A stretch of DNA of 64,000 nt from contig CM037835.1 of the NCBI GenBank assembly GCA_021234535.1, positions 7,254,001 through 7,318,000 on the forward strand, given 5' to 3'. The notes under the pieces were generated by a model. That model was not told the DNA's origin, did no database searches, and saw only the letters and a program-made list of their open reading frames with translations. This document shows positions 1-28,900 of the stretch, piece by piece. The stretch's first letter is position 1, and each line of letters starts with the position of its first letter. The translations under genes and the position numbers were made by a program. Source of the stretch: Stichopus chloronotus (lineage: Eukaryota; Echinodermata; Holothuroidea; Aspidochirotida; Stichopodidae).

Positions 1-1213
1 CGATCCTTGGTATGAAACTAAGTAGTTGTGGAAGGAAGTGTCAACATTTCTTAGGGTCATTTTCACGTAATGTTTCTTTGTTATCTAATTTTCATTAATT
101 GGTCTCTTAGAAATCGGTGTTGTAGATTTCTGTTGTGAAAAGTCAAAAAGAAAACGAAAGGCTGTCTGCAGCTGAGGTATCTTTATGTAGCATTTCGTTT
201 CACATTTCGTGGAAGTTGCTGGGAGAAATGAGCTGATTTATTGCCCGCCGTAATTTGCCCACGAACCTCTCTCTAAAGTTCATTTTATTGCGGCAGTAAA
301 CGACTTTTTTATGTTTTGCTGATATGGCTTGAAAGGTCATAATGATGTCATTTATCTACAGTATAAAAGAGTCAAACTTTGGCCTTTCACAACAGGACAA
401 TTGTGGCTGCTTTGACGCTATCTTTGTTTAGTGGGATAGTAAAACGCCAAAGGTGAGAGCAAATGAACAACTATTCTGCATACCATGTGACCGCAATTAC
501 TTCCTTCCCCACATCCTTAATCTATGCTCCTTTTTACCACAATTTCAAGTAATGAATCCCCCCTTCCCCCTTCCTCGTCCAGTGGTGGCTCCCTTTCACA
601 GATGCACACTATGCATGAACCACCCTTCCTGTCAACATCAGTCCTGGGCTTCTTGGAAAATAATTGTTTGTCTCGTCCTCATCTCAACTCCGATTTTTTC
701 TCTCTCTTTTTTTTTGGAAACTCTACCATGCGTGTCAGGTAGCAATACTTAAGCATCTTTCAAAACCAAATAAAAGACTTGAAATGGAGGAAAACTATAA
801 CAATGGTTTTGTAGAGAATCAATACCTAAAACTTTTCAACCATTGGTGTCTTTTGCTTAAATATATTTTTGGTATTAAACCAAACAGAAATGTATGTGTA
901 CTAAATACCAAATCATTAAAACTGTAGAGAGCTTACAAAAAAAACATACATTAAGTGGTTTATTGAAATGGACTGTCTTTCATTTGTTTCCATCAGTTAC
1001 CGAAACTGTAAATGAAGAAACAGATCAAAAAGAAGCAATAAAACCTCTTTGTGTGTTTACCATTGACAATATAGTCCAGTTTCTAAGCCCATAGTGTAGA
1101 GAGTCCTTTCCACATTCTGAAGTCCACCGGCCCACCATGTCGTAGCGTCCTGGAGGGTGTACCGCCTGCACGATGCTGAGTGTCACCCAATTTCTTCTTT
1201 CTCTCTGTTTCAG
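1..1213 (+). other. Intron (3' part) of the PCBP-like gene
   Basis: This stretch lies before the first recognisable exon. No KH1, KH2 or linker coding sequence is visible, so it is read as the end of an intron. The exon that normally encodes the Tyr/Gln-rich linker just before the conserved LTKLHQ segment was looked for and not found. A pyrimidine-rich tract leads to the acceptor AG at 1212-1213. A GATTTATTGC...TAATTTGCCC motif at 235-260 recurs elsewhere in the window. Confidence 0.6.
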
Positions 1214-16930
<15,717 letters not shown>

Positions 16931-17656
16931 CGCCGTCAGAAGCCACCGCTGCCAAGGCTGGCGATTCTCCAAATCTGTTGTTGTTGTTGTTGCGTTCATT
17001 CTTGACCAAAGCTCATGCAACCATGCATCATTCTCTCTTGTCTTGAATGTAATTGAAAAAAAAAAAGTGAGAGTCATAAAGCAACTGCCAAAGACTAAAT
17101 ATATTTCCATATTCGTGAACTTACCCTGTTGTTACGAATGTTCACAAAAAAAAAATGGTAGGAAGTGAAGGAAAAGAGAGCTTAATGTGGAATGAACTAT
17201 GCACCATTTCTTTATCACCTGAAAATATGAAAAGAAAGGCTGTGGGGGAACTGAATCATGTAGTTGCATCATCGTCATCATCAACACCCTACTGGTGCAT
17301 CCAATTTTTATTTTGCTGTCCTATCATTTAGAATGCTTGTAGTGTGGTGGAGAATGCCATCCACTTTTGGCGGTGTGAGACCTGGTGCCGTCTTTTATCC
17401 AAAGTTTATAAGTTGCTTTCGAGACTAAATCAAAGTAAATGTTAACCAGCATTGCTTTGACCTAAATCGTCTGAAATGTTTATTTTTCTTTCGTATGGCT
17501 GATTCTGAAATAAGTTACTGAATCTTTGCTGATGCTTATCTTTTCCTCCCCTCAGTGTTATCGGATCTCATGTAGCGTGGGGTTTCGGCTAACACCCTGC
17601 CATTATAAGTCCTATGTTTTAGATTACTATCAGTTTATATGTCATATCACAATAAA
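16931..17656 (+). other. PCBP: PCBP 3' UTR (minimum) with GTT repeat and AATAAA
   Basis: A GTT trinucleotide run lies just after the stop at about 16977-16994. The first AATAAA is at 17651-17656, followed by GT-containing sequence, so it is a plausible polyadenylation signal. A longer 3' UTR cannot be excluded: AATAAA recurs at 25085, and TGTANATA (Pumilio-type) words occur at 20088, 22005, 22514 and 25110. Confidence 0.5.
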
Positions 17657-17659
17657 GTC

Positions 17660-17900
17660 AAGTGGTAGTCAGGTTGAGAACTAATGTCAGATTGTTTACA
17701 GTATAATACCAGGATGTGGTGAGTTATGATTTATCAGATCCTGGTTCATTCCTAATGTCAGATCATGATTAATATCAGATCCTGGCCAGTTCAAATGTCA
17801 GATTATGTACATCATAATGTCAATTGCGGGAAATCCCATTTTTCAGACCCAGCTCATGGTATTCATCATTTCAGATCCCTTGGTCAGGTATGATGTGAAA
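17660..17900. repeat. Degenerate tandem repeat with TCAGATC words
   Basis: Units with AATGTCAGAT(C/T)... and ATCAGATCCTGG recur roughly every 30-40 bp. They are heavily diverged, and this cluster is distinct from the minisatellite 300 bp downstream. Confidence 0.55.
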
Positions 17901-18179
17901 TCCTGTGGCTTTTTATCAAAGCATCACATGTTTTAGACGAAATAAGTCTGAGATATCAGCATGTCTTCGTGCCACCTATTGTTGCCTATACTGTGCTGCG
18001 AGGCTGTTTCAGTCAGAACTCGGTATTCTGACCAAAATGGTCCATATTGTGCTTGAAAAGTTTCACATTTAACAGAAGAAGCCCAATTAAAAGGCAAATC
18101 TTAAATAAAGTCAAGAGGTGAAAGAGATAGATTCCTTGGTGATTGTTTTATCAATCAGTATGACATAGATGGCAAGAAG

Positions 18180-18515
18180 CAACCAGTCTGGCATGTAGAC
18201 AAAACGGGTGAACAGTTTGGCATGTAGATACAGCAGGTGACCAGACTGGTATGAATATAAAACAGGTGACTAGTCTGGTGTGTAGATAATACAGGTAGCC
18301 AGATTGTTATGTAGATAAAACAGGTGACTAGACTGTAAGTAGATAAAACAGGTGACCAGACAGGTACATAAATAAAAACAGGTGATCAGAGTGGTAGGAA
18401 TGTGAAACATGTTACCAGAATGACATGTAGGTAAAACAAGTGACCAGACTGGTGCGTAGATAAAACAGGTGACCATACTGGCATGTACTGTAGATATACA
18501 GGTGACTGAACTTAA
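18180..18515. repeat. Minisatellite, about 31-bp unit, roughly 10-11 copies
   Basis: The units read approximately ACAGGTGACCAGACTGG followed by TATGTAGATAAA, with point changes and small indels. The minus strand gives a repetitive ORF (18270-18557) that is only a by-product of the array. Confidence 0.9.
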
Positions 18516-18549
18516 CAGGTGATAAGTCTTCCAATTCAAAATGGAGATG

Positions 18550-21500
18550 CTCTCCATGTAATAGAGTGTGGAGAGAAAAAAGAAAAACCTGATGAAATTA
18601 GAACTTACACATCATCACAGCTTATGTTAGATCAACTGAACTTTGAAGTAATGAGATGATGTCTCAAACTTGACGTCTCAATCTTACAGTCACATTGTGC
18701 CAGTTGGATAATGTGGACAAATTTATCTGAATGGTTTGTCCAAAACATTTCTACAACTACCTATTGTCACACAATAGACAGATCTTAACAATGGTCCATG
18801 TCACATTGCTCGATACTATGTTTTTATCGCCATGCTATTGTCTGAGACGTTAACAAGCTCTGCTGGTGTATTATCGTCTGCGGTTCAGCATAAAGTAGCT
18901 CAGGGTTTCTAAACATGCTATGGTCTTCTAGAAATATCACTCTGTGATGACCTCTGGCAGTATCTGTAGGATTTGTCAGTATTTTATGCGAGGTTCTTGA
19001 TGCCAGTTTGTTTACTTGATGTAAAACTTACTGTGTTTGTCTTCATTCCCAGTTCTCTACTATTCACTCATAATTCTGACAAGAAGATTCATTCAAACCC
19101 CATCCTCCCTCCCCCATCCTTTCTCTGATTTGAACCGCAAGATCTGACTAGGATATATGTTTAAGACACTCTTCGACATTTCTGTGATTAGTCTCCAAGT
19201 AAAGAACTGTTCATTTTATACACATCGATCAGAGGAGCCACCTGTCGGCATTTTGCTTTTGTCACCAGTGAGATCGAACGCTGTACATCCCGAAAGTTTC
19301 GCTGTGTGATTCGCTACCCACTTAAGCTTCTTTACATCCCCTTATCGATGATAATATCAGGTGAAATGTGTGCACGTGGTGATTCCTTAAAGGGCAAAAA
19401 AAAAATTTGTGAATCAGATTCTAATGATAGGTCCTAGAGAATCTTTTGATTTGAGGGAATAGGAATTAAAGATTATCTTGAGATGAAAAGCACAAAAAGG
19501 TGTGTATCAGAGAGTTCAGTAACCATTCAGCAATTGGCATGGTTTTGGGGTGGGTTTCCTTTTTGTGAGGGTATGACAAGGTATGTTAAATTCTGACATA
19601 TGACAAGGTATGGTAAATCCTTGTCATTAGCAGAGATAAAGAGAGTTTTAATCAGATCATAGAGAAGCTACTTGGTGCACCTCATATTCTGAGGTACCAA
19701 ACAAGATGATGTGGCTTATTGTGATGAGTCCAAAGCTTGCCTGTAATGAGGACTTGCCCGGCATTAGTCGAGACGTTTCTACGACAACAACTTGAATAAT
19801 AATTTGAGCCCTTTGGTTTGCCCTCAGTTATTTTTGTAACAGGGTTTTACTGTTCTGGCAGTAAACCCAAAGAGAACAATCTTAGCCAAAAGGAAATTGA
19901 AATAGTTATCTTCAGTTTAAAGGTCACAAAAATTGTATGAAATAACACCTCCCATTTTCAACTCTTTTTGTTGTGGATGACAGCAACTGATATGCCAGTT
20001 GTGTTACACTTTTCTTTTTCACAAGGACCAATGTATGGCCAATTTTAAATCTTGCACCAGACAAAAAATGGTTTTATTCATAACAAATGTACATAGATTT
20101 TTTTTTATTGCAATATAGTGCAAAAATTTTAGACAGAAATGTCTTCTTTTCCTTTATCTGTTTGCTTTTAATATTTCAAAGCTATTCTCCATCCATTCTT
20201 AGACTTTTAAAAAAGTTGTGCTGTATTTAAAAACTCTCCTCATCCTTATTCATGCAGTGTTTACACAAATAATTTGTGTTTGTTTCCATTTCTCTTTAAT
20301 GTCAAATGTTTTCTGTATTTGTTTTGGTCTTGGGGCTGACTAAATGAAGACTTCTCTCTAGGAGTAATCTTATGCAAGTCAAATCTGGAGAGGGAAGTAG
20401 AGAAGGCAGAGGGGTGGGGCACTTTAATGTAGACATTTAGTTTGAGTGTGAAAAAAAAAACAATCCCAGGTCTTCTTAAATTAATTTAAAAGAAATTTCT
20501 TCTTTTGTCGAGCTCTATTTAATGTTCATTGTAGTCCGTCAGCATTGAGACTCTACTCTATGTAATATATGTCCATGTTGTATTTTAATCCTTCATTCAA
20601 AAAATGAAGGCAATCACTCTTATTTTCTTTTCATTTTTTTCCTTGTTTATTGCATATTTGAGTGAGGCTGAAGTCAAAAGTTACTTTCATGTTTTTTTAT
20701 TTTGTTTTTGTTTTTCTTTCGATAATGTGTTTGCTCTGGACATGTAAAGTTTTCAAGTCTTCCTTGTAGATAGATAGCATATGCACAATTAAGTCAGTAA
20801 GTCTGGCCAAGCAAAGTTGGTACACCTGGAGGTAAACTGGTGTTTCCAAAAGCACTCTAACAGTACCAGTACATAACTTCATACGCTTTGTACTAGGTAA
20901 TGTTTGTGTCTTCAAAGAGATAGCTTGGCACGACGCAACCAGTCTGAATGGCCAATGGCAGTCTAGCAAAACAAGTGAAAACTTGCTATACTTGGTGATG
21001 TTGCTCTTCACTTTTGAATCTTTAGAATTTACACAAATATTTCTAATTTATTTGTCAGAGCCATTGCAAGGTTTAGAGGCTCTTGTAATTCTCCATTTTG
21101 TGTATTCATGTAGATTTACTATTTTCTCATTTTAATATCAGACAGGTTAATATGCAGTGGTAAGAGATTTTATCCCAATGTCTGGGATACTCAAGCTTGG
21201 GCAAAATTTTAATGCTTAATTCATACATTTCAAGTAAGATCATAGGTTAGTCATGTCATGAATATTCCACCCTTTGCCCTCATTTCTAGCATAATTGCTG
21301 TTCTATCAAGTTGGTCACATTCAACAAACTGTTGGTATTCTGAAAATCAGTCTGAATGTATTTCATGTTTAAACTGCCAATTAATTTTTATCTATGTATA
21401 TTTTATATCAAGAAATAAGGCCAATAGTTTTCAATAATAAAAAGCCTTGTTGGCTTTACATTGGAATTAAAATCTATGCTTGAATATGATTATTCCATCA

Positions 21501-24000
21501 ATATTCATAACAGTATTCATTACCCATTGTTATTTAGATTTCTTGTTTATACTTTGTTGAGACAACATCTCTAGTTATTCAAGGTCACCTCAAATAGCAA
21601 TTGTCTTCGAGCTGGTGAAAAATTTTACAAAGCACTAGTGTTGTAATTATTTGTTTTGTGCTGATAACTTTGTCCTGATTGGCATAAATGTTCTAAAGTG
21701 TTTGAGCCTGAGGAAACATTTACTGAGAACGATATCATCAAGTGGTACCAAATCTATGGTTCTGATCTTTGGTTCTAATCTTTAGTTCTTTTGTCAGCAA
21801 GTTCCTTTTCTGGAAATATGACAAGGAAATTAAAAAATATTGGGACAAAAGATTCCGGAATGGAATAAATAGTCCACGAGAAAATGATTTGAAGTATGAT
21901 ATTTATCACAGCCGTGTCATCTGTAGTAGATGAAACTGTAATTAAAGATGCATGCTTAAACTTGAAAAAAAGTGCTTCTAAAAGGGAAAATTTTATCATC
22001 AATTTGTACATAGATAGATCACATGAGAATAAGATATCATACCTACAGCCAACCAAAACCTAAAGATATGCAAGTCCTTCATGCATTTGTTGATTTTGGA
22101 AAGGACATCTTTTTTTTTTTCTCAAGATGAATGGTTTAGTGGTCATTGAAGTTATTGCTCGTTACCACTGAGTGGATGATGATCATGTTTCAGGGAAGAA
22201 AAACAGTCAAGTTTATTTAATAGATATTAATAACTGATTTACTACTGCTAGAAGTAACTATGATTAACCTCTACAGTTATGGTGTCAGTCACTGCAACAC
22301 TGGGGCTATAATTTTAAAATTTATTTTAGTAAATAAAAAATGGACTAAATCTTTTCATAATATTGTATTATTTTTGGTCGAATACTTTTTGGGAAACAAG
22401 TGTCACAAGGTACACACAATGGTATTTTTGTATTAACAGTATTTGTTGAGTATGGAATGAGCCATTTTACTGCCAGTGCATGGATAAGGTCACAGAATAG
22501 CTACCATTTTAACTGTAAATATTTCAAATTTTTCCCCTCTGTAGTTAAACTTTTACATTTCTTGTACAGGTTTTTTTTTCTCTCTTCTTTTTCAATTTTA
22601 GTTTTTTCTTGCCAAATTGGATTTTCCATTTGAAAAATGTAAGATGTCCTTTTTTTAAACTTCAAAAGACATCATATGGGATTGACAATGCCAGTTACTT
22701 GTGGATTGCACGAAACTTTGTTTCTTGGGAAGGCTATGCCCACCTTTCTCTTTATTTAATGCGCTGTGAAAATGTCTCTTTCTCAAATAATTCAGTCTAT
22801 TTGTATTGCTACAATAGAGAATGACCAGCGTTTGTTGAATGGTCATGGACGTTACACTCTTTAAACCAACTGAACTTTGCACTTGCACACATCAGAGTGA
22901 CAGCATTTGACCAGTTTTTACGGTCACTGCCTCTCTGTCTCAATTTAGGAAGTAGTTGAAAGTATTCTTCTTTAAAAGAAGTCAGTGTAGTTAAGTAGTA
23001 AATTCATGTCCGACAAAAACCTTAAAAAACGAAAAACAAAAAAACAAAAGAACACAAAGTTGAAACCAAGAAGCAAACAAACAACGAACAAGCGCTCAAA
23101 GCATCAAATTATGTTTTGTATTATTTGTGTTTGTATAGCTTAATATTGAAATTTGCTCTTCCTCATCACAGGTTACACTGCTTTTGGAAAATGCACAAAG
23201 GACATGAGTTTGGAAATTTATCATGTTTTCAAATTTAAGCATTAGGAACAAAAAACGTATTAAATTATGAGGTGAAAGTCACACTGTGAAGTTGTTGGCT
23301 ATATAAGAGTAGAGTGAACATCCTCAAACAGTTACAAGTTTAACCTTTTCACTGGTTGATAAATTATAGAGAAGTTTTTATTGTTGTGCTACACTATTTA
23401 TACCCAATTAAAAGCATCTTCCCTGTACAACAATGCCTCTAAAACAAAACACTTTTAGAGAACCTGTAGGTCTATCTCTTACTTAGTATGTATTATTGAA
23501 AATGTTAAAAAAAAAATCTGAATCCTGTTTGACATGTCTTGCCCTTGAACTTGCTACCTCACAACTCACTTATAATGTCAGTTCAATTAAGAATGTTTTG
23601 TTTCTTTGTTTCTGGTGCAAAAATATCTTGTTATTACAAAATGGCAAAAAAAAATGTGCTACATCCCCACTCCTATAACAACCCCCCCCCCCCCTCTCTT
23701 GCCTGCTGTCCCCAGTACATAACAGCCACATGAAAAGCATGATAGCAAGGAGAGCCCTGATGTCCATGTAGACTTGTGACATGTGTCACCAAAGGTTAGT
23801 TTGAATGGAGGTCAAAATAACAGGGTTTGAAGTTTGGTTTATTATCACTAGTGTGTAGGGTATTTGACAGTGACAATACACTATCCCGAATGATATTTGC
23901 CCAAGCCTGCTGGATTTTAAATTCAAGCTCTCTCTAAGCCAGAGCATGTTTTGAGCCAGCCCCCGGCTAGCGGGCTTACATTTTGTTCGAGCACAGTCAC
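18550..24000. other. Non-coding stretch, no gene recognised
   Basis: It is AT-rich with T-runs; no splice-supported coding, structural RNA or known repeat is seen. TGTANATA words occur at 20088, 22005 and 22514. A C-run lies at 23682-23694. It is either intergenic or part of an extended PCBP 3' UTR. Confidence 0.5.
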
Positions 24001-24004
24001 AAAG

Positions 24005-24405
24005 TAAATGGTAAAAGGAAGCTATATGTTGTAGTCGTTAATGGTTTGCAGTAAAAATCTCGTTTTGAAACGAATATTTATGGAAACATAATGATAATTC
24101 AACACAAGGGAGGACGTAAGGCTCCTTTTCAAGGAATAAGTTTCTAACACTAGAAAATTTAGTTATTTGTGTTGCTCAGGAATAATTTTTTCACCCAAAT
24201 TTAAAATTCAACTGATGCATCTTCTGTAACTCATGCGTAATGATTGGAGGAGATGAAGCTATCGCTGATGTTAATATTGGTGAGACTGAATGGTTTGGAC
24301 AATGTTTGAAGATTCTTTCCTTTGCATGCCATGTGGGCGCATTTGATACACAGTATTCCCCTTCAACAAAAGGAGCAGTGATTCCGCCATGGCAGTACAT
24401 CTGTG
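24005..24405. repeat. Dispersed repeat family Z, copy 1
   Basis: This copy aligns by eye to 41494-41880 and 50000-50390. Shared words include 'CTTTTCAAG', 'TAAGTTTCT', 'AATAATTTTTTCACCCAAA', 'TGATGCATCTTCTGT' and 'GGAGATGAAGCT', followed by 'GAGACTGAATGGTTT'. The order is the same in all three. There is no recognisable protein or terminal inverted repeat, and the family is not identified. Confidence 0.75.
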
Positions 24406-24461
24406 TTAATCTCTAAACCATCACCGCAAATTGCAGATGAAGAAACTTCTCTTTGCTTTCA

Positions 24462-24487
24462 AGGTCAGTTTAGGTCAGTTTAGGTCA
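24462..24487 (+). promoter_or_regulatory. Three AGGTCA half-sites spaced as DR4
   Basis: AGGTCA occurs at 24462, 24472 and 24482, each separated by GTTT, so two overlapping perfect DR4 elements. DR4 is the spacing used by thyroid-hormone-receptor and LXR-type heterodimers with RXR. The pattern is seen directly; function is inference. Confidence 0.45.
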
Positions 24488-24499
24488 CATTGCTCAATT

Positions 24500-27400
24500 T
24501 TGTAAAAGCATTTTTCATGCAGAATGAAAAGGACAATGTCTGATATTTCAAGAATCCTGTTGCTGCAACATCACGTAAACCCCTCCCTCATCAGTCCTCC
24601 CCCTTTAACAACCATCCAACACCTTTCAAAAAATTGTCAGTTCCAAGTTTGGCTTGGGGCTTACTCTTGGCATTGTACTTAAAGATGTGCTGTTTATACA
24701 AATTTTTTTTTTTTTTTGTTGATAGACAATTTAAATATCTTAAGTAGTTTGTTATGCAAACAAAAGGTGGACATCCTTTTAAGTTGTAAATAAACACATA
24801 GCACAGCATCATGGAAATTTAATGAAGTATTAAGAGTCATTCTCCGTAACTGCTCATTAAGTTCAAACACTAGCATAAAGTTCATAAATTTTGCTCTGAT
24901 GTTCTTTTTTCTTTTCTTTTTTGACTGAAGTTGGTCCAATTTGTAGTGTCCTGTAATTTACAAGCATTTTTTTTTCATTTTTTCTCTGCAAAATTCTGCA
25001 AAAACATTTGCAGAGACTGCCAGGCTCTCTACGCAAGTTACATTGACACTGGAAGAGTCAATTTAGAGAAAGACATTTTGAAAGAATAAAAGGCAAAACT
25101 TGGATCACTTGTAAATAGATCTTTGTCTTTGTTCTGTTCCATGTATTCCAGTTGTTCAATCATGAGGTTAAAATGAGAGAAGGGTTTAATATTTCTTAAA
25201 TTATTTTATGGAAAGTTTTCATATGTGTCAAGAAGGAGGACGTATTAAAACATGGGAGTTTTTTTTTTTCCAGTGTCATCAATTTGTTTGTCGTCATTAT
25301 TGTGTTAGGTGGATGCTACCAGTGATATCTTTATTTTTTCCTTCTAAACTTCACGTAACCAAAGAAGATCACAAGCAGGCAGTATAGTTGTTGTTAAAAT
25401 GATTCTCGTTAACGTAAGCCGTCGGATGTGTTTTTGTAAAGTCGTGCCGTTGCTTGGTCCGATGTTTCCTTTCATCTTCTTCCACTTCTCTCCTTTTTTG
25501 GATCGTCATTATCGTGGACAGACGCATATGAATGTCGTCATTTTTGGTAGATTTGCTGTGATAGCTTTTGTTTCTCTGTATAGTCAGTCGTACATATTCA
25601 TAAGGCATACATATTTACAAGGCTAACATATTCATAAGGCATTATATACCGTAACCAGGTTCGCAAGGTAAAAGTTAGGCTTTTTGTATGCGAGAGTCCT
25701 CCATTTACAGTAAGACTGATCGGGTTGTCTCCTTGACTGTGTTTTTTCTGATTTGTGTCTTTTTATTTGTTTTATCTTGTACTGTATCTTCACTCTGACT
25801 TTACAAATGCACTCTGACTGTACCAAGCAAAACTTTTGTTTTATCTTTGTCATACTAAATATTTAACTTGTTTTGGGGGAAGAAAACTTGTTGCATTGGT
25901 TGTTATCAATATGTTTTTTTTTTTGTTTTTTTTTGTTGTGGAAGATACACTCCTAAAAATAACAAATGGTCACAAAATTGTACAAATAGCAATGAGCAAG
26001 AGTAAAGTGTTGGATGGTTACCCTAAAGCACATACATAGATTCAAATATAGAATCTTGACTTACTTCTCTACTTTGTAGGGGCTGAACGTTTGGCACTGT
26101 TAGTATTTTGACCCTTGTAAGGAAAGCAACATGTTTGAATTGTGGCTGTAGATGAAAGGTGTGAGAGATGAAAGATGGTTGCTTTTATTCAAGAATGAAA
26201 ATTGCAATCCTTTTGAATTCATATAGATTTTTCATCTCTTGGAAATGCTGCACCACACTGACCCCCCCCTTTCTGATTCTCTACCCTACCCCACCACATC
26301 TACAAGCATGACCCAGGCTCTCATCTAAGGAGGGGAATTTATAAATAAAATCAAAGACTTTAAAATCATGTAGTTTGTCGAACATTTACTGGTGAACAGC
26401 ACCAAAGATTGAATTTTCAAGAATCAGTCCAAGTGAAAGAATTTTTTTTTTTTTTTCCTTTCCTATTAGAGAAAATTTCAGTTTCTTGAGGTTACCCACA
26501 ATGCAACTTGTTTTCTTCATTGTTGATTCAACAATCATGCCTTGTCTCTGGTTTATGTCAGAGTTTACACTCATTTCCTCTCTTTAGTTCAATCAATTAA
26601 CACTTGAATATGGTGTTAGATTCTGTAACTATCGTATAGAAGAATCTGTTGACATTTAATTCACATCACAATGATGCAATTTTATCTTTTCATCTCTCTC
26701 GTATTACTTTGTCAGTAACTGTCGTATTATTTGTCAGTGTCATCCTTTTGGTCTTGACGTTTCGTTAATTATCAGTAGCATGGAGAATTCGAAACAAAAA
26801 AAAAAAGAAGTAATTTTAACGTTATTCGAAAATACATTTATTTCGAGGGGAACATTTATTGCAAATACAAAACTTTTGATTGAAAGCAAAAGGTCTTTTT
26901 GTCACATCAGTTGTATGTGTTCCATTATCCAATATCCATTCAGCTTAACTTTATATATTTAGTCATTCATTTTAAACATAAAGCTGCAAATAATCTTACT
27001 ACAGTATGTGGTAATAATGATGGAAAAGAATGGTGAAACACAGAAAATTGATTGTGAAGACATGTGACTCCATGGAGGCTAAACCAATCCCCCATCTCCC
27101 AGGCAAATTCCCATTTGAACACAAGGATATGAGATTTGTCTCAATTTCACCTGTCTACCGTGGGCTAGGTTCAAGAAAACAAACTTGGATGTTGCATGAT
27201 TTGTAAAATGCTGTGTTTTCAGGTCAAACAATTCTAAAAGCATTAGTGTTTGTGTGGCTTTGAATTATATTACCTATTCATTTACATCCTTAGGTGAGCA
27301 TGTGGAAATCATCCCCAGATTTAATCATTTACAATACAGCAAAATACATGTCAATGTCCAAATTTCCTTTGAAAAGGTATTTGTCTTCTGCAGTGTCATG

Positions 27401-27780
27401 TTCCACTGATTTCTGGAAATGTTAGTCACCTGTCTTCTTTCGGAGCAGACCACTAATTTGAAGAGGTGTATTGTCACTTTTAGACTGTAGGCTTTATGTG
27501 GTACACAGGTCATTGACCAAGTATTCAAAACACAACCCTATCACGTTCACGAGAATGTTTCACAATGACCTTTGACCTATTTATATCCAAATTTGACAAC
27601 ACTTGTGTCTTCACAGTAAGACTGGATATTTCCAGTGCCATATCAAAGTCATGTTTTCACATTTCGCTGTGACAACTACACAAAACTTAAAAAGACAACT
27701 GCACAAATGATTACATTGCCACTGTATCAACCTTCTAATTTTCCACTGATTTGACATCACTTTGACTATCAGGGCAAATC
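24500..27780. other. Non-coding stretch, no gene recognised
   Basis: AT-rich DNA with several T-runs (24704, 25261, 25915, 26441). It has AATAAA at 25085, with TGTAAATA at 25110 and T/GT-rich sequence after it, which could be a distal polyadenylation site of the PCBP gene. Nothing else can be supported. Confidence 0.45.
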
Positions 27781-27783
27781 CCA

Positions 27784-28062
27784 GGGCAGCAGATCCAGGA
27801 GAGGGGGGCTTTGCAACCCCCCCCCCCTTAAATTTCCAATACTCTAAATTAATTTAAATGCTTTTAATCCCTGATGGACCGTGAATTTGTGTCTTTATAT
27901 TATATCTCAGGCATCTAACTTTTGCTGTCCTCGTCACGGTTTTTGATATTGGGAGCATCATTTTGTATCGCTAGCTTATAAATTCCTGATGGATGAGACA
28001 CTCTCACAACAGGTGTATATATTTCTCTAACCTCACCTAAACAAAAATACTGGATCTGCCCG
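27784..28062. mobile_element. MITE-like element with inverted ends and an internal C-run
   Basis: The left end GGGCAG(CAG)ATCCAGGAG (27784-27802) is inverted at the right end, TACTGGATCTGCCCGTG (28048-28064). An 11-nt C-run (27817-27827) lies just inside the left end. At about 280 bp with no ORF, it resembles a small non-autonomous DNA element. The superfamily is unknown and target duplications are not clear. Confidence 0.5.
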
Positions 28063-28329
28063 TGTATTCATACATATTTTCATGTAAGTTTGAAAGAAGG
28101 TTAAGTCGTTGGAATGTTACACAGCTCTAAAAAATAGTTTGTTTCGATGTTTAGACACCACTCTCCAATCCGTATTTATTCATTCATTTTTTTTTTGACT
28201 GTGTATGTGGAACTGTGTGTAGGTATTTCAGTTGGTAGGTAGTGTACATCAAAACATGTAACGCTGCGCAAAAATGGCAGTCATGTAAAAAAAAAAAGAA
28301 AAAGAAACCTCACGGCTTCCCTTTACCAA

Positions 28330-28900
28330 TTTTTAGTTAATTCTTGTTTCGAAATTGATTGCCAGCCGCAACTATGTCGAATCAATAACGAAATACGTCC
28401 AGCCTCTCTCTAGCAACTTAAGAATTGAGTGGTCGCCTGCCTATATTTGAATTACGCGCTGCTTTGATATACGGTTTCTGGAGGATCAATATTGCATGAC
28501 AGAAACGATACGGTGTGTTGCTCGCTTCGCTTCCTGCTTCAAAGTTCTTCACCTACATCCTAGTCGCTCCCCGGCGATTTAATTTCGTATCCCCGAGAGA
28601 GGTCAGATAGAACGATGACGTCACACCAGGCAACCGGTAACTGGGACAGTGACCACTCCTCGAGAGGTGACAGGGCTTGTCAATCCCTCTGAGGGGATAT
28701 AGAGAGCTTAATTTGCCCGAGATATTCTCATTAGTGAGGGTGATAATGCCTCATCTTGAAAAGTGGCATTCATTGATCAAATTCAATTAGAAAAACGGCG
28801 TAGCGTAGTTTCATGTTTCAAATTGTTACACACCGTTCGCGGATACGACCTGCAACGTACATCTCGATAGAAACATGAGTTGGAATACTGAATAACTCTC
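28330..28900. promoter_or_regulatory. CpG-containing, low-repeat segment with a CRE
   Basis: This part is less AT-rich than its surroundings and has many CpGs. A perfect palindromic CRE, TGACGTCA, is at 28616-28623. CAACCGGTAAC (28629-28639) follows, and TAATTTGCCCGAGATA is at 28709-28724. It is a candidate cis-regulatory module or promoter; no exon with a start codon and donor could be tied to it. Confidence 0.35.

Noticed and set aside
18270..18557. 95-codon minus-strand repetitive ORF
   Set aside because: It is produced by the 31-bp minisatellite.
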